Source: an uncultured Oscillospiraceae bacterium | Lineage (GTDB): Bacteria; Bacillota; Clostridia; Oscillospirales; Oscillospiraceae | NCBI GenBank assembly: GCA_910584045.1 | Contig: CAJTYO010000020.1 | Span: 1-42,716, forward strand | Reading direction: 5' to 3' | DNA: 42,716 nucleotides | Part shown: positions 32,454 through 39,877 of the stretch, piece after piece | How positions within the stretch are numbered: position 1 is the stretch's first letter | Layout of the letters: every line of letters begins with the position of its first letter | Made by a program: the position numbers and the translations under genes | Notes under the pieces: model-generated | Database searches by the model: none | Told to the model about the DNA's origin: nothing | Seen by the model: only the letters and a program-made list of their open reading frames with translations

Positions 32454-33638
32454 CTAATCCATGCCAACGGAGGCGCCGGTCTGGATATACATGCCCTTGG
32501 GGCTCTTGGTGACGGTGCCCTCGGCGGACCATGTCATGTTCTCACCGGTCAGGCCGTTGAAGGTCATGGAGGTGAATTTGCCGATGAGGAGGTCGCACAT
32601 CTCGCTGGCGGGGGTGGCGTCAGTGACGCCCTCGTCCTTCAAGGCGTTATAGATGGCGTACACACAGTCGTAGGCGTCGGCGGCAAACTGGTTGGGTACG
32701 TCGCCGTATTTCTCCTTGTACTTGGCCACGAAGCTTTTGGTGGCGTCGTCCTCTGCGTCGGCGTTGAAGGGGGTCAGCAGCATGACGCCCTCGGCCAGGG
32801 CGGTGTCGAAGCCGTCCACGGACAGGATGCCATCCATGCCGTCCACGCCGAAATACTTGGGACTATAGCCCATGGCGTTGGCCTGGGTGAGGATCAGGGC
32901 GTTGGGACCGTAGTAGGTGGGAAGGTAGATCAGGTCCGCGCCGTTGTTCTTTGCGTCGTTGAGCTGCACTGAGAAGTCGGTCTGGCTGTCGGTGGTAAAA
33001 GTGGTGGTGGATACGATGTTCAGACCCAGCTCGGCGGCCTTGGCGGCAAAGCTGTTGTAGATGCCTGTGGAGTACACGTCGTCATTTTTGTAGATCACGG
33101 CGATAGCGTTGCCCAAACCGTTATCGCTGATGTACTGGGCGGAGGCGCTGCCCTGATTGGGGTCCACGAAGCACATCTGGAACACATTGCTGTGGCGCGC
33201 CACGTCCACTGAGCCGGTCAAAGGATTGACCACGCCGCCGATGACGTCGGTAGAACTGGCGGAGGGGGTCAGGTAGAAAATGTGGTCAGCGTCGCTTTCG
33301 GCAGCGGTGGCCGCACCGGGGGTGGAGGTGACGGAGCCCAGGAATACCTGCATACCCCAATCCTTCAGGGTGTTGTAGGCGTTAACGGACTTTTCAGGGT
33401 CGTGAGCGTCGTCCTCGTAGCGGAGGTCGAACTGGATGCCGCCCAGAGCGTTAATTTCCTCGGCGGCAATTTCAGCGCCGCCTTTGGCAGCGTTACCGTA
33501 GATGGCGGCCTCACCGGTGAGGGGGCCCGCGCCGCCGATCTTAATGGCGGCGCCGTTTTTCTGGTCGTTATCGCCGCCGCAGGACGTCATGACCAGGGTC
33601 AGCGCCAGAGCCAGCACAAGTGCAAAAAACTTCTTCAT
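32454..33638 (-). CDS. Branched-chain amino acid ABC transporter substrate-binding lipoprotein
   Basis: A 394-aa type I periplasmic-binding-fold lipoprotein (LivJ/LivK family). The signal peptide MKKFFALVLALALTLVMTSC ends in a near-consensus lipobox with lipidated Cys20, followed by a short polar linker. The mature protein begins AAIKIGGAGPLTGEAAIYGN and has EEINALGGIQFDLRYEDDAH, FLGSVTSTPG and FGVDGMDGIL. It is the first gene of the operon, followed by livH-livM-livG-livF. AAGGAG precedes the ATG. The exact ligand (Leu, Ile, Val or another amino acid) cannot be told. Confidence 0.93.
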   Translation of the reverse strand: MKKFFALVLALALTLVMTSCGGDNDQKNGAAIKIGGAGPLTGEAAIYGNAAKGGAEIAAEEINALGGIQFDLRYEDDAHDPEKSVNAYNTLKDWGMQVFLGSVTSTPGAATAAESDADHIFYLTPSASSTDVIGGVVNPLTGSVDVARHSNVFQMCFVDPNQGSASAQYISDNGLGNAIAVIYKNDDVYSTGIYNSFAAKAAELGLNIVSTTTFTTDSQTDFSVQLNDAKNNGADLIYLPTYYGPNALILTQANAMGYSPKYFGVDGMDGILSVDGFDTALAEGVMLLTPFNADAEDDATKSFVAKYKEKYGDVPNQFAADAYDCVYAIYNALKDEGVTDATPASEMCDLLIGKFTSMTFNGLTGENMTWSAEGTVTKSPKGMYIQTGASVGMD

Positions 33639-33703
33639 TGATCCATACTCCTTTATTTTAACTAACCTTTTTCATCCTATCCCTCGCAAGATAAGCAGGT
33701 TTC

Positions 33704-33732
33704 ATGATAAAACCTAATCCCCCAAAAGTCAA
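33704..33732 (-). promoter_or_regulatory. Promoter of the LIV transporter operon
   Basis: On the minus strand TTGACT (33732-33727), a 17-base spacer and TATCAT (33709-33704). It ends 65 bases before the binding-protein ATG. Confidence 0.75.
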
Positions 33733-33738
33733 CCGTCA

Positions 33739-34158
33739 TTCTGTACACAAATTATTCACAGATAAACCGCCTGCTTTATTGCCATTTCACACAAAATGGA
33801 AGGATTTTTTGTCCGGAGGCGTAAAATTCCTGTCAAATGAGAAAAAATTTTTCATATTTATCATGAGAGTTATTCATAATATACACAGGTTTGGTCATAC
33901 ATGGGCCCGCAGTGGAATTCACACAATCCCCTCGCCCGGGGGTGGAAAAAGGCTGTGCATGAGGTAGTGCCCGATAAAGAACAAGGCAAAAAACGTAAAA
34001 TTGTTAGGCAGTCACCGAAAAAGCAGGCCTATGTTATAAAATTGAACGTTCAGAAAAAAGCACGATTTTCGTATTTTTTTATTTATTCAATTACCATGGG
34101 GGAAAGGGGGAGAATGCCGGGATTCTCCCCCTTTTTCAAAAAATATTTGAAATTAGCA
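33739..34158 (+). ncRNA. Gene-free AT-rich interval ending in an orphan terminator (possible small RNA)
   Basis: No credible protein gene in about 420 bases. It holds a ten-base palindrome TGAACGTTCA (34043-34052). Near its end is a strong terminator: arms AAAGGGGGAGAAT (34103-34115) and ATTCTCCCCCTTT (34122-34134), a six-base loop and TTTTT to 34136. The pta promoter lies after this terminator and the upstream LIV operon runs the other way. The terminator therefore must serve a plus-strand transcript starting inside this interval, possibly an unannotated small RNA. No promoter was found with confidence. Confidence 0.35.
34103..34136 (+). terminator. Orphan Rho-independent terminator upstream of pta
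   Basis: A perfect 13-bp stem (34103-34115 with 34122-34134), a six-base loop GCCGGG and a five-T tail. It is plus-strand oriented, with no annotated gene before it. Confidence 0.85.
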
Positions 34159-34187
34159 TTGAGCCCTAGTGGCTGTTGGTGTATAAT
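34159..34187 (+). promoter_or_regulatory. pta promoter
   Basis: TTGAGC (34159-34164), a 17-base spacer and consensus TATAAT (34182-34187), 57 bases before the pta ATG. Confidence 0.8.
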
Positions 34188-34244
34188 TGTATTCGTGCGG
34201 GCCAGTCCCGCCGACAACATACTTACATACGGAGGAAGCAAGCC

Positions 34245-35258
34245 ATGTTTACCGCTCTTTTGAACAATTTAAAGGCCAACCGCCGCACCATCGTCTTTAC
34301 CGAGGGACCCGACGCCCGCATTCAGGAGGCCGCCCAGCGTCTGATGCAGGAGGACCTGATGAACGTGATCCTGGTGGGCAATGTGGACGAAGTGAAGGCC
34401 TCCGCCCAGAAAAACGGCTTCGACGTGTCCGGCGCGGAAATCCTGGACCCCGAGACCTATGCGGGCATGGACGAGATGGTGGCCAAGATGGTGGAGCTGC
34501 GCAAGGGCAAGATGAGTGAGGACGACTGCCGCACTGCGCTGAAGAAGGGCAACTACTTCGGCACCATGCTGGTGAAGTTGGGCAAAGCTGACGCCCTGCT
34601 GGGCGGCGCCACCTATTCTACCGCCGACACGGTCCGTCCGGCTCTTCAGCTCATCAAGACCAAGCCCGGCGCACACCTGGTGAGCTCCTGCTTCATCATG
34701 AAGCGGGACGGCGGGGACGAGGCTCTGCGGATGCTGTGCATGGGTGACTGCGCTATCAACATCTCCTACGAGGACAGTGTTGACAAGGAGGGGAACGTCA
34801 CTGTCTCCGCTGCCCAGAAGCTGGCCGAGGTGGCTGTGGAATCCGCCCGCACAGCCCAGTTCTTCGGTATTGAGCCCAAGGTAGCCATGCTCAGCTTCTC
34901 CACCAAGGGCTCCGGAAAGGGGGCGACAGTGCCTCTGTCCGCCGCGGCCACCAAGGTAGCCCAGGAGCTGGCTCCCGAGTTCGCCATTGACGGCGAGATG
35001 CAGTTCGACGCCGCCGTCTCTCCCACCGTAGGCCAGCTGAAGTTCCCCGGCAGTAAGGTGGCGGGCTATGCCAACACCTTCGTGTTCCCCAACATTGAGG
35101 CGGGCAATATTGGCTATAAAATCGCCCAGCGCCTGGGCGGCTATGAGGCCTATGGTCCCATCCTCCAGGGGCTGAACGCCCCCATCAATGACCTCAGCCG
35201 CGGCTGCAACGCCGAGGAGGTCTACAAGATGGCTATTATTACGGCGGGAATGAAGTAA
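34245..35258 (+). CDS. pta: Phosphate acetyltransferase
   Basis: It converts acetyl-CoA and phosphate to acetyl phosphate. The 337-aa product is the short form without the N-terminal regulatory DRTGG part. Motifs: IVFTEGPDARIQEAAQRLM, LLGGATYSTADTVRPALQLI, VSSCFIMKR, MLSFSTKGSGKGA, DGEMQFDAAVSP, LKFPGSKVAGYANTFVFPN and GPILQGLNAPINDLSRGC. GGAGGAAG is nine bases before the ATG. It stands alone with its own promoter and terminator. The usual partner ackA is not in the window. Phosphate butyryltransferase is less likely given the length and motifs. Confidence 0.94.
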   Translation: MFTALLNNLKANRRTIVFTEGPDARIQEAAQRLMQEDLMNVILVGNVDEVKASAQKNGFDVSGAEILDPETYAGMDEMVAKMVELRKGKMSEDDCRTALKKGNYFGTMLVKLGKADALLGGATYSTADTVRPALQLIKTKPGAHLVSSCFIMKRDGGDEALRMLCMGDCAINISYEDSVDKEGNVTVSAAQKLAEVAVESARTAQFFGIEPKVAMLSFSTKGSGKGATVPLSAAATKVAQELAPEFAIDGEMQFDAAVSPTVGQLKFPGSKVAGYANTFVFPNIEAGNIGYKIAQRLGGYEAYGPILQGLNAPINDLSRGCNAEEVYKMAIITAGMK

Positions 35259-35267
35259 AATCGTACA

Positions 35268-35305
35268 CAAAACCGTCCCTCCCGGCTCCGGGCGGGACGG
35301 TTTTT
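35268..35305 (+). terminator. pta terminator
   Basis: AAACCGTCCC pairs with GGGACGGTTT around a CCCGG/CCGGG inner stem, ending in five T (35301-35305), ten bases after the pta stop. The 35306-35441 stretch beyond holds nothing recognisable. Confidence 0.9.
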
Positions 35306-35441
35306 GTGCGTTGCCGTATAAAATTTTGAAACATTATGATGCTCTCACAGGGGCGTGTATTATCCGTCCGCTTGTTTTCGCCTCATCAGCCGTTGTGAAT
35401 AGCCCAGCGGAGATAATACCCTGGAGCTTGTTCACCCCGGC

Positions 35442-36209
35442 TCAGGCCATACCCGGTCCCTCGCCGGACAGGCGGTAGCTCTCCCGGTAGGCCTTGGGCG
35501 TCTGTCCAACGTATTTCTTGAAGGCCCGGATGAAATGGCTTTGGGAGCTGAAAGCCAGGATGGCGCTGATGTCTGCACTGGAATACTCGGAATAGCGCAG
35601 CATGTTCCGAGCCGCCTCCATCCGCTTGGCCATGATGTATGCCGATACGGGCAGGCCCAGCTCCTCCTTGAATACTGTTGATAGATACCCCTGGCTCAGA
35701 CCGCATGCGTCCGCCAGCTCCTGAAGTGTGATGGGCTGGTGCAGGTGGTTATAGATATAGTCGAGGCACTGGGCTACCGGTCGGGAGAAGGTCCGCTTCT
35801 TATCCAGCTTCTGCACCTCACACAGATAGAAGCAAAAGGCATCCCGGGACAGGGCCTCGATCTCCTCAATATTCTCCATTACATCCATTTTCCGGATATA
35901 CAGGTCACTGGCTCGATAGGCCCGCTTGGCATCCAGCCCTCCCTGTATTGCCGCCCGGCAGGCGGAGGCAATACAGCACACCGTCAGATACTTTTTGTTC
36001 CGAAGTGGATCGTCGGACACCGTACCCGTGTCGCTTTCTGAGCGGCGGGATCTCCGGTCAAATTCCTCCATAGCCCGGGGATCCCCCGCCTGAAGCAGGT
36101 CAAACTGATAGCGCTCCTCCTCATAGGTATGGTGGCGCACGTCCGATTCCCGCTCGAGATATTCCTGATAGGACAGGGCCTTTTCGTCAATCAGATGATG
36201 ACATCCCAT
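35442..36209 (-). CDS. AraC-family transcriptional regulator
   Basis: A 255-aa regulator. The C-terminal 100 residues are a standard AraC/XylS double helix-turn-helix: YIYNHLHQPITLQELADACG, LSQGYLSTVFKEELGLPVSA, YIMAKRMEAARNMLR and FSSQSHFIRAFKKYVGQTPK. The N-terminal 150 residues (HLIDEKALSYQEYLERESDV and following) are helical and show no cupin sensor; they resemble the YSIRK/YesN-like region seen in many gut Clostridia AraC proteins. AAGGAGG precedes the ATG. It is divergent from a 69-aa orphan gene. The target is unknown. Confidence 0.88.
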   Translation of the reverse strand: MGCHHLIDEKALSYQEYLERESDVRHHTYEEERYQFDLLQAGDPRAMEEFDRRSRRSESDTGTVSDDPLRNKKYLTVCCIASACRAAIQGGLDAKRAYRASDLYIRKMDVMENIEEIEALSRDAFCFYLCEVQKLDKKRTFSRPVAQCLDYIYNHLHQPITLQELADACGLSQGYLSTVFKEELGLPVSAYIMAKRMEAARNMLRYSEYSSADISAILAFSSQSHFIRAFKKYVGQTPKAYRESYRLSGEGPGMA

Positions 36210-36250
36210 GGGCGCTCCTCCTTTTTCCGCATGATGTAAATCACATAAAA

Positions 36251-36279
36251 ATCATACTATGAATCGGATGGAAATGCAA
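36251..36279 (-). promoter_or_regulatory. Promoter of the AraC regulator gene
   Basis: Minus strand TTGCAT (36279-36274), a 17-base spacer and TATGAT (36256-36251), 41 bases before the start codon. A divergent extended -10 (TGC TATGAT at 36301-36306, plus strand) lies close by for the small gene to the right. Confidence 0.6.
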
Positions 36280-36379
36280 TATCTTTCCTGCCCGATCTGC
36301 TATGATAAGGGCACATCAAGGGAAACCGGATGCGACACATCAGACAAACATCTGCGAAATATATAAGGAGGGCTTCGCT

Positions 36380-36589
36380 ATGAACAGCCGTAACATCAAT
36401 GCCGCAGGCAGACCTCAGACCATCCGCACCGCTATGGAGGCTCTGGCGGCAGCCTCCACCCGCTGCTGCCGGCGCTGCCGGGCCGAACATCGGGCTCGTG
36501 CTTTTGAGCGCCACGTCAAGAGCTTTGCCAATACCAACATCTGCTATACCACTATCAACGGCATTTCCATTCCCGTACCGCTCTGCTGA
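36380..36589 (+). CDS. Small hypothetical Cys/Arg-rich protein
   Basis: A 69-aa protein that I do not recognise. It has a strong AAGGAGGG eight bases before the ATG, an extended -10 TATGAT 74 bases upstream and a terminator just after, so it is probably a real single-gene transcript. The middle is basic with the cluster RCCRRCRAEHRARAFERH; the C-terminus NICYTTINGISIPVPLC is hydrophobic. The Cys spacing (CC..C) could bind metal. It is divergent from the AraC regulator, which may control it. Confidence 0.55.
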   Translation: MNSRNINAAGRPQTIRTAMEALAAASTRCCRRCRAEHRARAFERHVKSFANTNICYTTINGISIPVPLC

Positions 36590-36612
36590 TGGACGAATCG
36601 TGAAAATGCCGG

Positions 36613-36647
36613 CAAGCCGCCGGTCCCTCTTTGGGACCGGCGGCTTG
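36613..36647. terminator. Bidirectional terminator between the small gene and queT
   Basis: Perfect 15-bp stem: 36613-36627 with 36633-36647, loop TCTTT. T runs are weak on both sides (TTTTC a few bases further on the minus side). The flanking genes converge on it. Confidence 0.75.
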
Positions 36648-36662
36648 TATGCATATATTTCA

Positions 36663-37169
36663 TTACGCCGCCTTCTGGGGCAGCACCCGGCTGCGATCCA
36701 GAACCTCCAGCAGCGGCAGGCCCAGGATATAACACACCAGCAGCTCTGCGCCGCCCACAGACAGCGCATTGAAAGCAAATGCGGCGGGAAAGGCGGCGGT
36801 AAACCCAGTGGTCTGCCAAGCTAACAGAGCCCCCACCACCAATCCGTTGCACACCACCGGCGGCAGCGGGGCCAGCCATTTGCTCCCGCACCGGGCGGTC
36901 ATCAGACCGGCAGCGAGGGTGGCCAAGGAACCGAAGATGAGATCGGGCAGCCCATAGGGACTGATGATATTGGATAGGACACATCCGGCAAACAGTCCCC
37001 ACGCGGCGGTAGGACACAGAAAGGGTAGCACTGTCAGGGCCTCCGCGAACCGGCATTGGAAGATACCGAAGCTCAGGCCAAAGATATTGCCGAAATAGCA
37101 CAGGGTGACGTACAGCGCGCCCACCAGGGCGGCGAAGGTGATGTCGCGGACGCTCAGCTTGGTTTTCAT
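36663..37169 (-). CDS. queT: QueT-family queuosine-precursor transporter
   Basis: A 168-aa integral membrane protein with about five hydrophobic segments, matching the QueT family (energy-coupling-factor S component for queuosine precursors such as preQ1). Motifs: VRDITFAALVGALYVTLCYF, GIFQCRFAEALTVLPFL, GCVLSNIISPYGLPDLIFGS, NALSVGGAELLVCYILGLPL and the short charged end. ATG 37169 has GGAGG eight bases before; longer frames run into the leader. ECF energising subunits are not nearby, as is usual for group II systems. Confidence 0.85.
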   Translation of the reverse strand: MKTKLSVRDITFAALVGALYVTLCYFGNIFGLSFGIFQCRFAEALTVLPFLCPTAAWGLFAGCVLSNIISPYGLPDLIFGSLATLAAGLMTARCGSKWLAPLPPVVCNGLVVGALLAWQTTGFTAAFPAAFAFNALSVGGAELLVCYILGLPLLEVLDRSRVLPQKAA

Positions 37170-37303
37170 TTGTCGTTCCTCCATTTTTTGTTTAGAGAAC
37201 GGTCTCCCGACCGGGAGCCGAACGAACGCGGAGACTCTCCGCGCTTGGACTGGGTGTGGAAACCAGTCAGATGGATTATACCACGCTGCCGGTAGGTTGT
37301 AAA
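37170..37303 (-). promoter_or_regulatory. queT promoter and structured leader (candidate preQ1-type riboswitch)
   Basis: Promoter on the minus strand: TTTACA (37303-37298), a 17-base spacer, TATAAT (37280-37275). The leader of about 100 bases has three hairpins in series: GACTGG/CCAGTC (37268-37248), CGCGGAG/CTCCGCG (37243-37227) and CGG-CTCCC/GGGAG-CCG (37220-37200). An A-rich stretch and the GGAGG follow. queT genes are commonly under preQ1 riboswitches. The first loop contains ACACCC, as in class I, but the rest does not fit that class clearly, so the class is unassigned. Confidence 0.55.
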
Positions 37304-37387
37304 GGAAAATCACCGCACAAATCTTTGCAAAGCTTCAGATGCCGCCTGAATTTTTATTTATATAAAAGGACGGCTCAGAGGATGACC

Positions 37388-37416
37388 TTGACGAGCGCAT
37401 ATAATAATGATATAAT
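37388..37416 (+). promoter_or_regulatory. Strong promoter of the Phd-DUF2007 gene
   Basis: TTGACG (37388-37393), a 17-base spacer and consensus TATAAT (37411-37416). ATAATAATG is directly repeated across the -10 region (about 37401-37420), a possible autorepression site, as antitoxins of this type bind their own promoter. Confidence 0.8.
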
Positions 37417-37441
37417 AATGTACATAAAGGAGGTCTTTATC

Positions 37442-37840
37442 ATGCCGCAAATCAGACCGATTACTGACCTGCGCAACACAAACGAAATATCCGAGCTGTG
37501 CCACGCCAAAAAGGAGCCCATTTTCATTACAAAGAACGGATATGGCGACCTGGTCGTCATGAGCATCGAGACCTACGAGTCGTTGATGTCTATATCCGCC
37601 GTGCCGCAGACGGAGGGGATGTGCCTCCTTACGGAGCAATCCCCCGTGTGGGCCGGGGTCCTGGCCGACGTACTCACCCAGAACGGCATTCCTTTCGTCA
37701 AGGAGAGCAGTTTGGGCGCAGGTATGGCGCTGCAGGCTGGTCCCATGCTGGAGTCCTTCCGCTTTTTTGTCCCCCGTGCACAGTTTGATGCCGCGAAGGA
37801 TTTGTCCGACAGCCTCTTCTCGGGAGAAGCAGAGGCATAG
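37442..37840 (+). CDS. Phd/YefM-type antitoxin domain fused to a DUF2007-like domain
   Basis: A 132-aa protein. Residues 1-50 (QIRPITDLRNTNEISELCHA, EPIFITKNGYGDLVVMSIET) are a standard Phd/YefM DNA-binding antitoxin fold. In place of the usual toxin-neutralising tail, residues about 60-125 (CLLTEQSPVWAGVLADVLTQ NGIPFVKES..., FFVPRAQFDAAKDLSDSLF split here) look like DUF2007, a small putative signal-transducing domain. AAGGAGG precedes the ATG. No RelE/Doc-type toxin follows; the gene has its own promoter and terminator. It is possibly a stand-alone regulator rather than an antitoxin. Confidence 0.7.
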   Translation: MPQIRPITDLRNTNEISELCHAKKEPIFITKNGYGDLVVMSIETYESLMSISAVPQTEGMCLLTEQSPVWAGVLADVLTQNGIPFVKESSLGAGMALQAGPMLESFRFFVPRAQFDAAKDLSDSLFSGEAEA

Positions 37841-37905
37841 CCTACCCTCCTGCGGGACGACATGCCGGCAATAACATTTGTGGATATCTTATTAAAAAAA
37901 TGACA

Positions 37906-37955
37906 GTCCCCCCTGGAGTGGTACTCAGTACCGCTCCAGGGGGGACCATTATTTT
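37906..37955. terminator. Bidirectional terminator
   Basis: The 13-base outer arms GTCCCCCCTGGAG (37906-37918) and its complement (37934-37946), plus an inner GGTACT/AGTACC stem, make about 19 pairs. ATTATTTT follows on plus. On minus the stem is followed by TGTCA and seven T. It serves both the Phd-DUF2007 gene and the PilZ gene. Confidence 0.9.
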
Positions 37956-38003
37956 CTATATCCGCAAACATAACGCTAAGCAGCCCTGCGCCCCGGCGCA
38001 GAT

Positions 38004-38705
38004 TCAGTTCGTACTCCGCTTTTTGCGCTGGGCGGCAAAAATATTCTGGGTGATCCGCGCCTGATCGGATTCGTTCAGTTCCAGGAACTGACAGCCATAT
38101 TCGGTCTTGCCCTCCCCCTTGTCGATGATACGCAGTACCTGGCAGAACATGACAGAGGGCTCCCGGTCCTCCAGCAACTTCACCTTCAACAGGAACTTGT
38201 CGCCCTCCTGATACGCATATTCAGAGCTGATGCAGGCCCCGCCCACACTGACATTCACCAGCCGGCAAGGTTTTTCTCCCGCACCGATGCCGCCAAGTTT
38301 GACCGCAGTCGCCTCAACGTCCATACTCAGGCGGAAGAAGGCGCGGTCATTGCCAATCCGGGCAACATGCAGATCCTCTACCTGCCACACGTGCTTGGGC
38401 TGGGGCGTGATGGTCCCCTCCATATAGACTGCCTTCCGTTCGCGGTCGTGGTAACCGCGGATGCGGACACGAAGAGGCTCCGCCTCCTCATCTTGCTCCT
38501 CCTCCGCGTCGGAGTATTGGTACAGCTTCGCGGTACTGCCATGCAGACCCATCAGCTTTGCTACGAACAGCAACCGACCATCAAAGGCGGTAACCTCCAC
38601 CCGCATACCATTGTATATCTCCAGATCGTCCGTCTCTCCGGCGCTTCTCTCTGACGCAGGCGCTTCCGCCGCCGGCTTACGCTTTAAAAAATCGAGCAGT
38701 CCCAT
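38004..38705 (-). CDS. PilZ-domain cyclic-di-GMP receptor protein
   Basis: A 233-aa cytoplasmic protein. The N-terminal half is a YcgR-N-like beta domain (YNGMRVEVTAFDGRLLFVAK) interrupted by a Glu-rich acidic loop. The C-terminal PilZ domain has both c-di-GMP motifs: RxxxR (RAFFRLSMD) and the (D/N)xSxxG form NVSVGG. ATG 38705 is chosen, with GGAGG six bases upstream; the ATG at 38711 touches that site. It lies 44 bases after the diguanylate cyclase gene on the same strand and is probably cotranscribed, pairing c-di-GMP synthesis with a receptor. Confidence 0.9.
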   Translation of the reverse strand: MGLLDFLKRKPAAEAPASERSAGETDDLEIYNGMRVEVTAFDGRLLFVAKLMGLHGSTAKLYQYSDAEEEQDEEAEPLRVRIRGYHDRERKAVYMEGTITPQPKHVWQVEDLHVARIGNDRAFFRLSMDVEATAVKLGGIGAGEKPCRLVNVSVGGACISSEYAYQEGDKFLLKVKLLEDREPSVMFCQVLRIIDKGEGKTEYGCQFLELNESDQARITQNIFAAQRKKRSTN

Positions 38706-38749
38706 GCCCATCCTCCCATTGTGCCCCGCCCCTTGGCAGGGGGTGTGTC

Positions 38750-39673
38750 CTATTTCTCGCGCCGCTGCTTCATTGACTCGTCAGCCCATACGACCTGATT
38801 CCGGCCAAACCGTTTAGCATCGTACAGCATAGTGTCCGCTACTTTCAGGTAGGTGTCATAGGCATCCTCCGGCTTGGGCACCACAGTGACGCCTCCAATA
38901 CTTACGGTGACCCACGGCGCCACGGCGGCGCTGTGGGGGATGTGGAGGTCCTCCACGGCTTGGCGGATGGTCTTCAAGTGCTCAAACGCCTCCGCAGAGC
39001 TGCCTCCCATGAAAAAAGCCACGAATTCCTCTCCGCCGTAGCGGGCAAAAAAGTCCGTGCTGCGCCGCAGGTGGGAGGCGGCTGTAGAAGCCACGGCGGC
39101 AATTACCTTGTCGCCGGCCGGATGACCGAAGGTGTCGTTGTACACTTTAAATTTATCGATATCAAACATGCAGATGGAAAACGGCACCTGTAGCCGGACG
39201 GCCTCCTGCCATTTGGTCAGGCTGTGGCGGTCGTGCCGGCGGCGGTTGGCCACGCCGGTCAGCTGATCGGTCATAGACTGATACTCCACCTGCTTGCGGT
39301 ACTGGTACAATTTAATGTGGGTATTGACCCGCGCCTGTACAATCAGCGGATGGAAGGGCTTCACTATGTAATCCACCGCGCCTAGCATGAGGCCGCGCTG
39401 TTCATGCTCGATAGCGGAAAGCCCCGTAATCAGGATCACGGGCAGGTGGCGGGTGATAACCTCATCCTGCAATTTTTTCAGCAGCATAAACCCGTCCATC
39501 CCCGGCATAATCACATCCAGCAGGATCAGTGAATAGTCGCCGGAGCTGGCGGCGGAAAGCCCGTCTTCCGCCGTATGAACGGCGGTCACATCATACTCTT
39601 CATCCAGAATAGATTTCAACTGGGCAGCCTGCACAGGACTGTCGTCAACGATTAAAACTTTTTCCCTTTCCAT
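38750..39673 (-). CDS. Response-regulator diguanylate cyclase (REC-GGDEF)
   Basis: A 307-aa PleD/WspR-like enzyme making cyclic-di-GMP from two GTP when phosphorylated. The receiver domain (1-120) has D10-D11, phospho-acceptor D53 (LILLDVIMPGMDG), T83 region ILITG and K107-type VKPF. The GGDEF domain has DQLTGVANRR, FDIDKFKVYNDTFGHPAGD and the active-site loop YGGEEF. An intact inhibitory I-site RxxD (RSTD) lies five residues before it. GAGGAGTGAGG precedes the ATG. The cognate sensor kinase is not in the window. Confidence 0.94.
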   Translation of the reverse strand: MEREKVLIVDDSPVQAAQLKSILDEEYDVTAVHTAEDGLSAASSGDYSLILLDVIMPGMDGFMLLKKLQDEVITRHLPVILITGLSAIEHEQRGLMLGAVDYIVKPFHPLIVQARVNTHIKLYQYRKQVEYQSMTDQLTGVANRRRHDRHSLTKWQEAVRLQVPFSICMFDIDKFKVYNDTFGHPAGDKVIAAVASTAASHLRRSTDFFARYGGEEFVAFFMGGSSAEAFEHLKTIRQAVEDLHIPHSAAVAPWVTVSIGGVTVVPKPEDAYDTYLKVADTMLYDAKRFGRNQVVWADESMKQRREK

Positions 39674-39757
39674 TTCCTCACTCCTCGTTCAGCTCATCCA
39701 TCCCCGGCGGTCAACATATTGTTTTTTTGACAATTCTTCACTTCTCATACTGGAGGC

Positions 39758-39786
39758 ATTATATCCCATTGGAAGAAAAATAGCAA
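39758..39786 (-). promoter_or_regulatory. Promoter of the diguanylate cyclase-PilZ operon
   Basis: Minus strand TTGCTA (39786-39781), a 17-base spacer and consensus TATAAT (39763-39758), 85 bases before the start codon. It is intact, so the adjacent prophage lies to the right of 39786. Confidence 0.75.
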
Positions 39787-39877
39787 GCACTATTTCCTCC
39801 CCGGCTAGATGCTGTTGATTTACAATTCTATTTGAACGGGGCCACCTCGTATCAAAAAATTGTAAGGAGACGAAAAA

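Noticed and set aside
33901..34100. 6S RNA
   Set aside because: The length would fit and a terminator follows, but no long closing stem with a central bubble could be traced.
37170..37275. Firm call of a class I preQ1 riboswitch
   Set aside because: An ACACCC loop motif is present, but the A-rich tail is separated from the first stem by two further hairpins, so the class I fold is not supported.
39721..39877. dif-like XerCD attachment site at the prophage edge
   Set aside because: No 28-bp sequence resembling the Firmicutes dif consensus was found by eye; the AT-rich motif here is explained by the host promoter.
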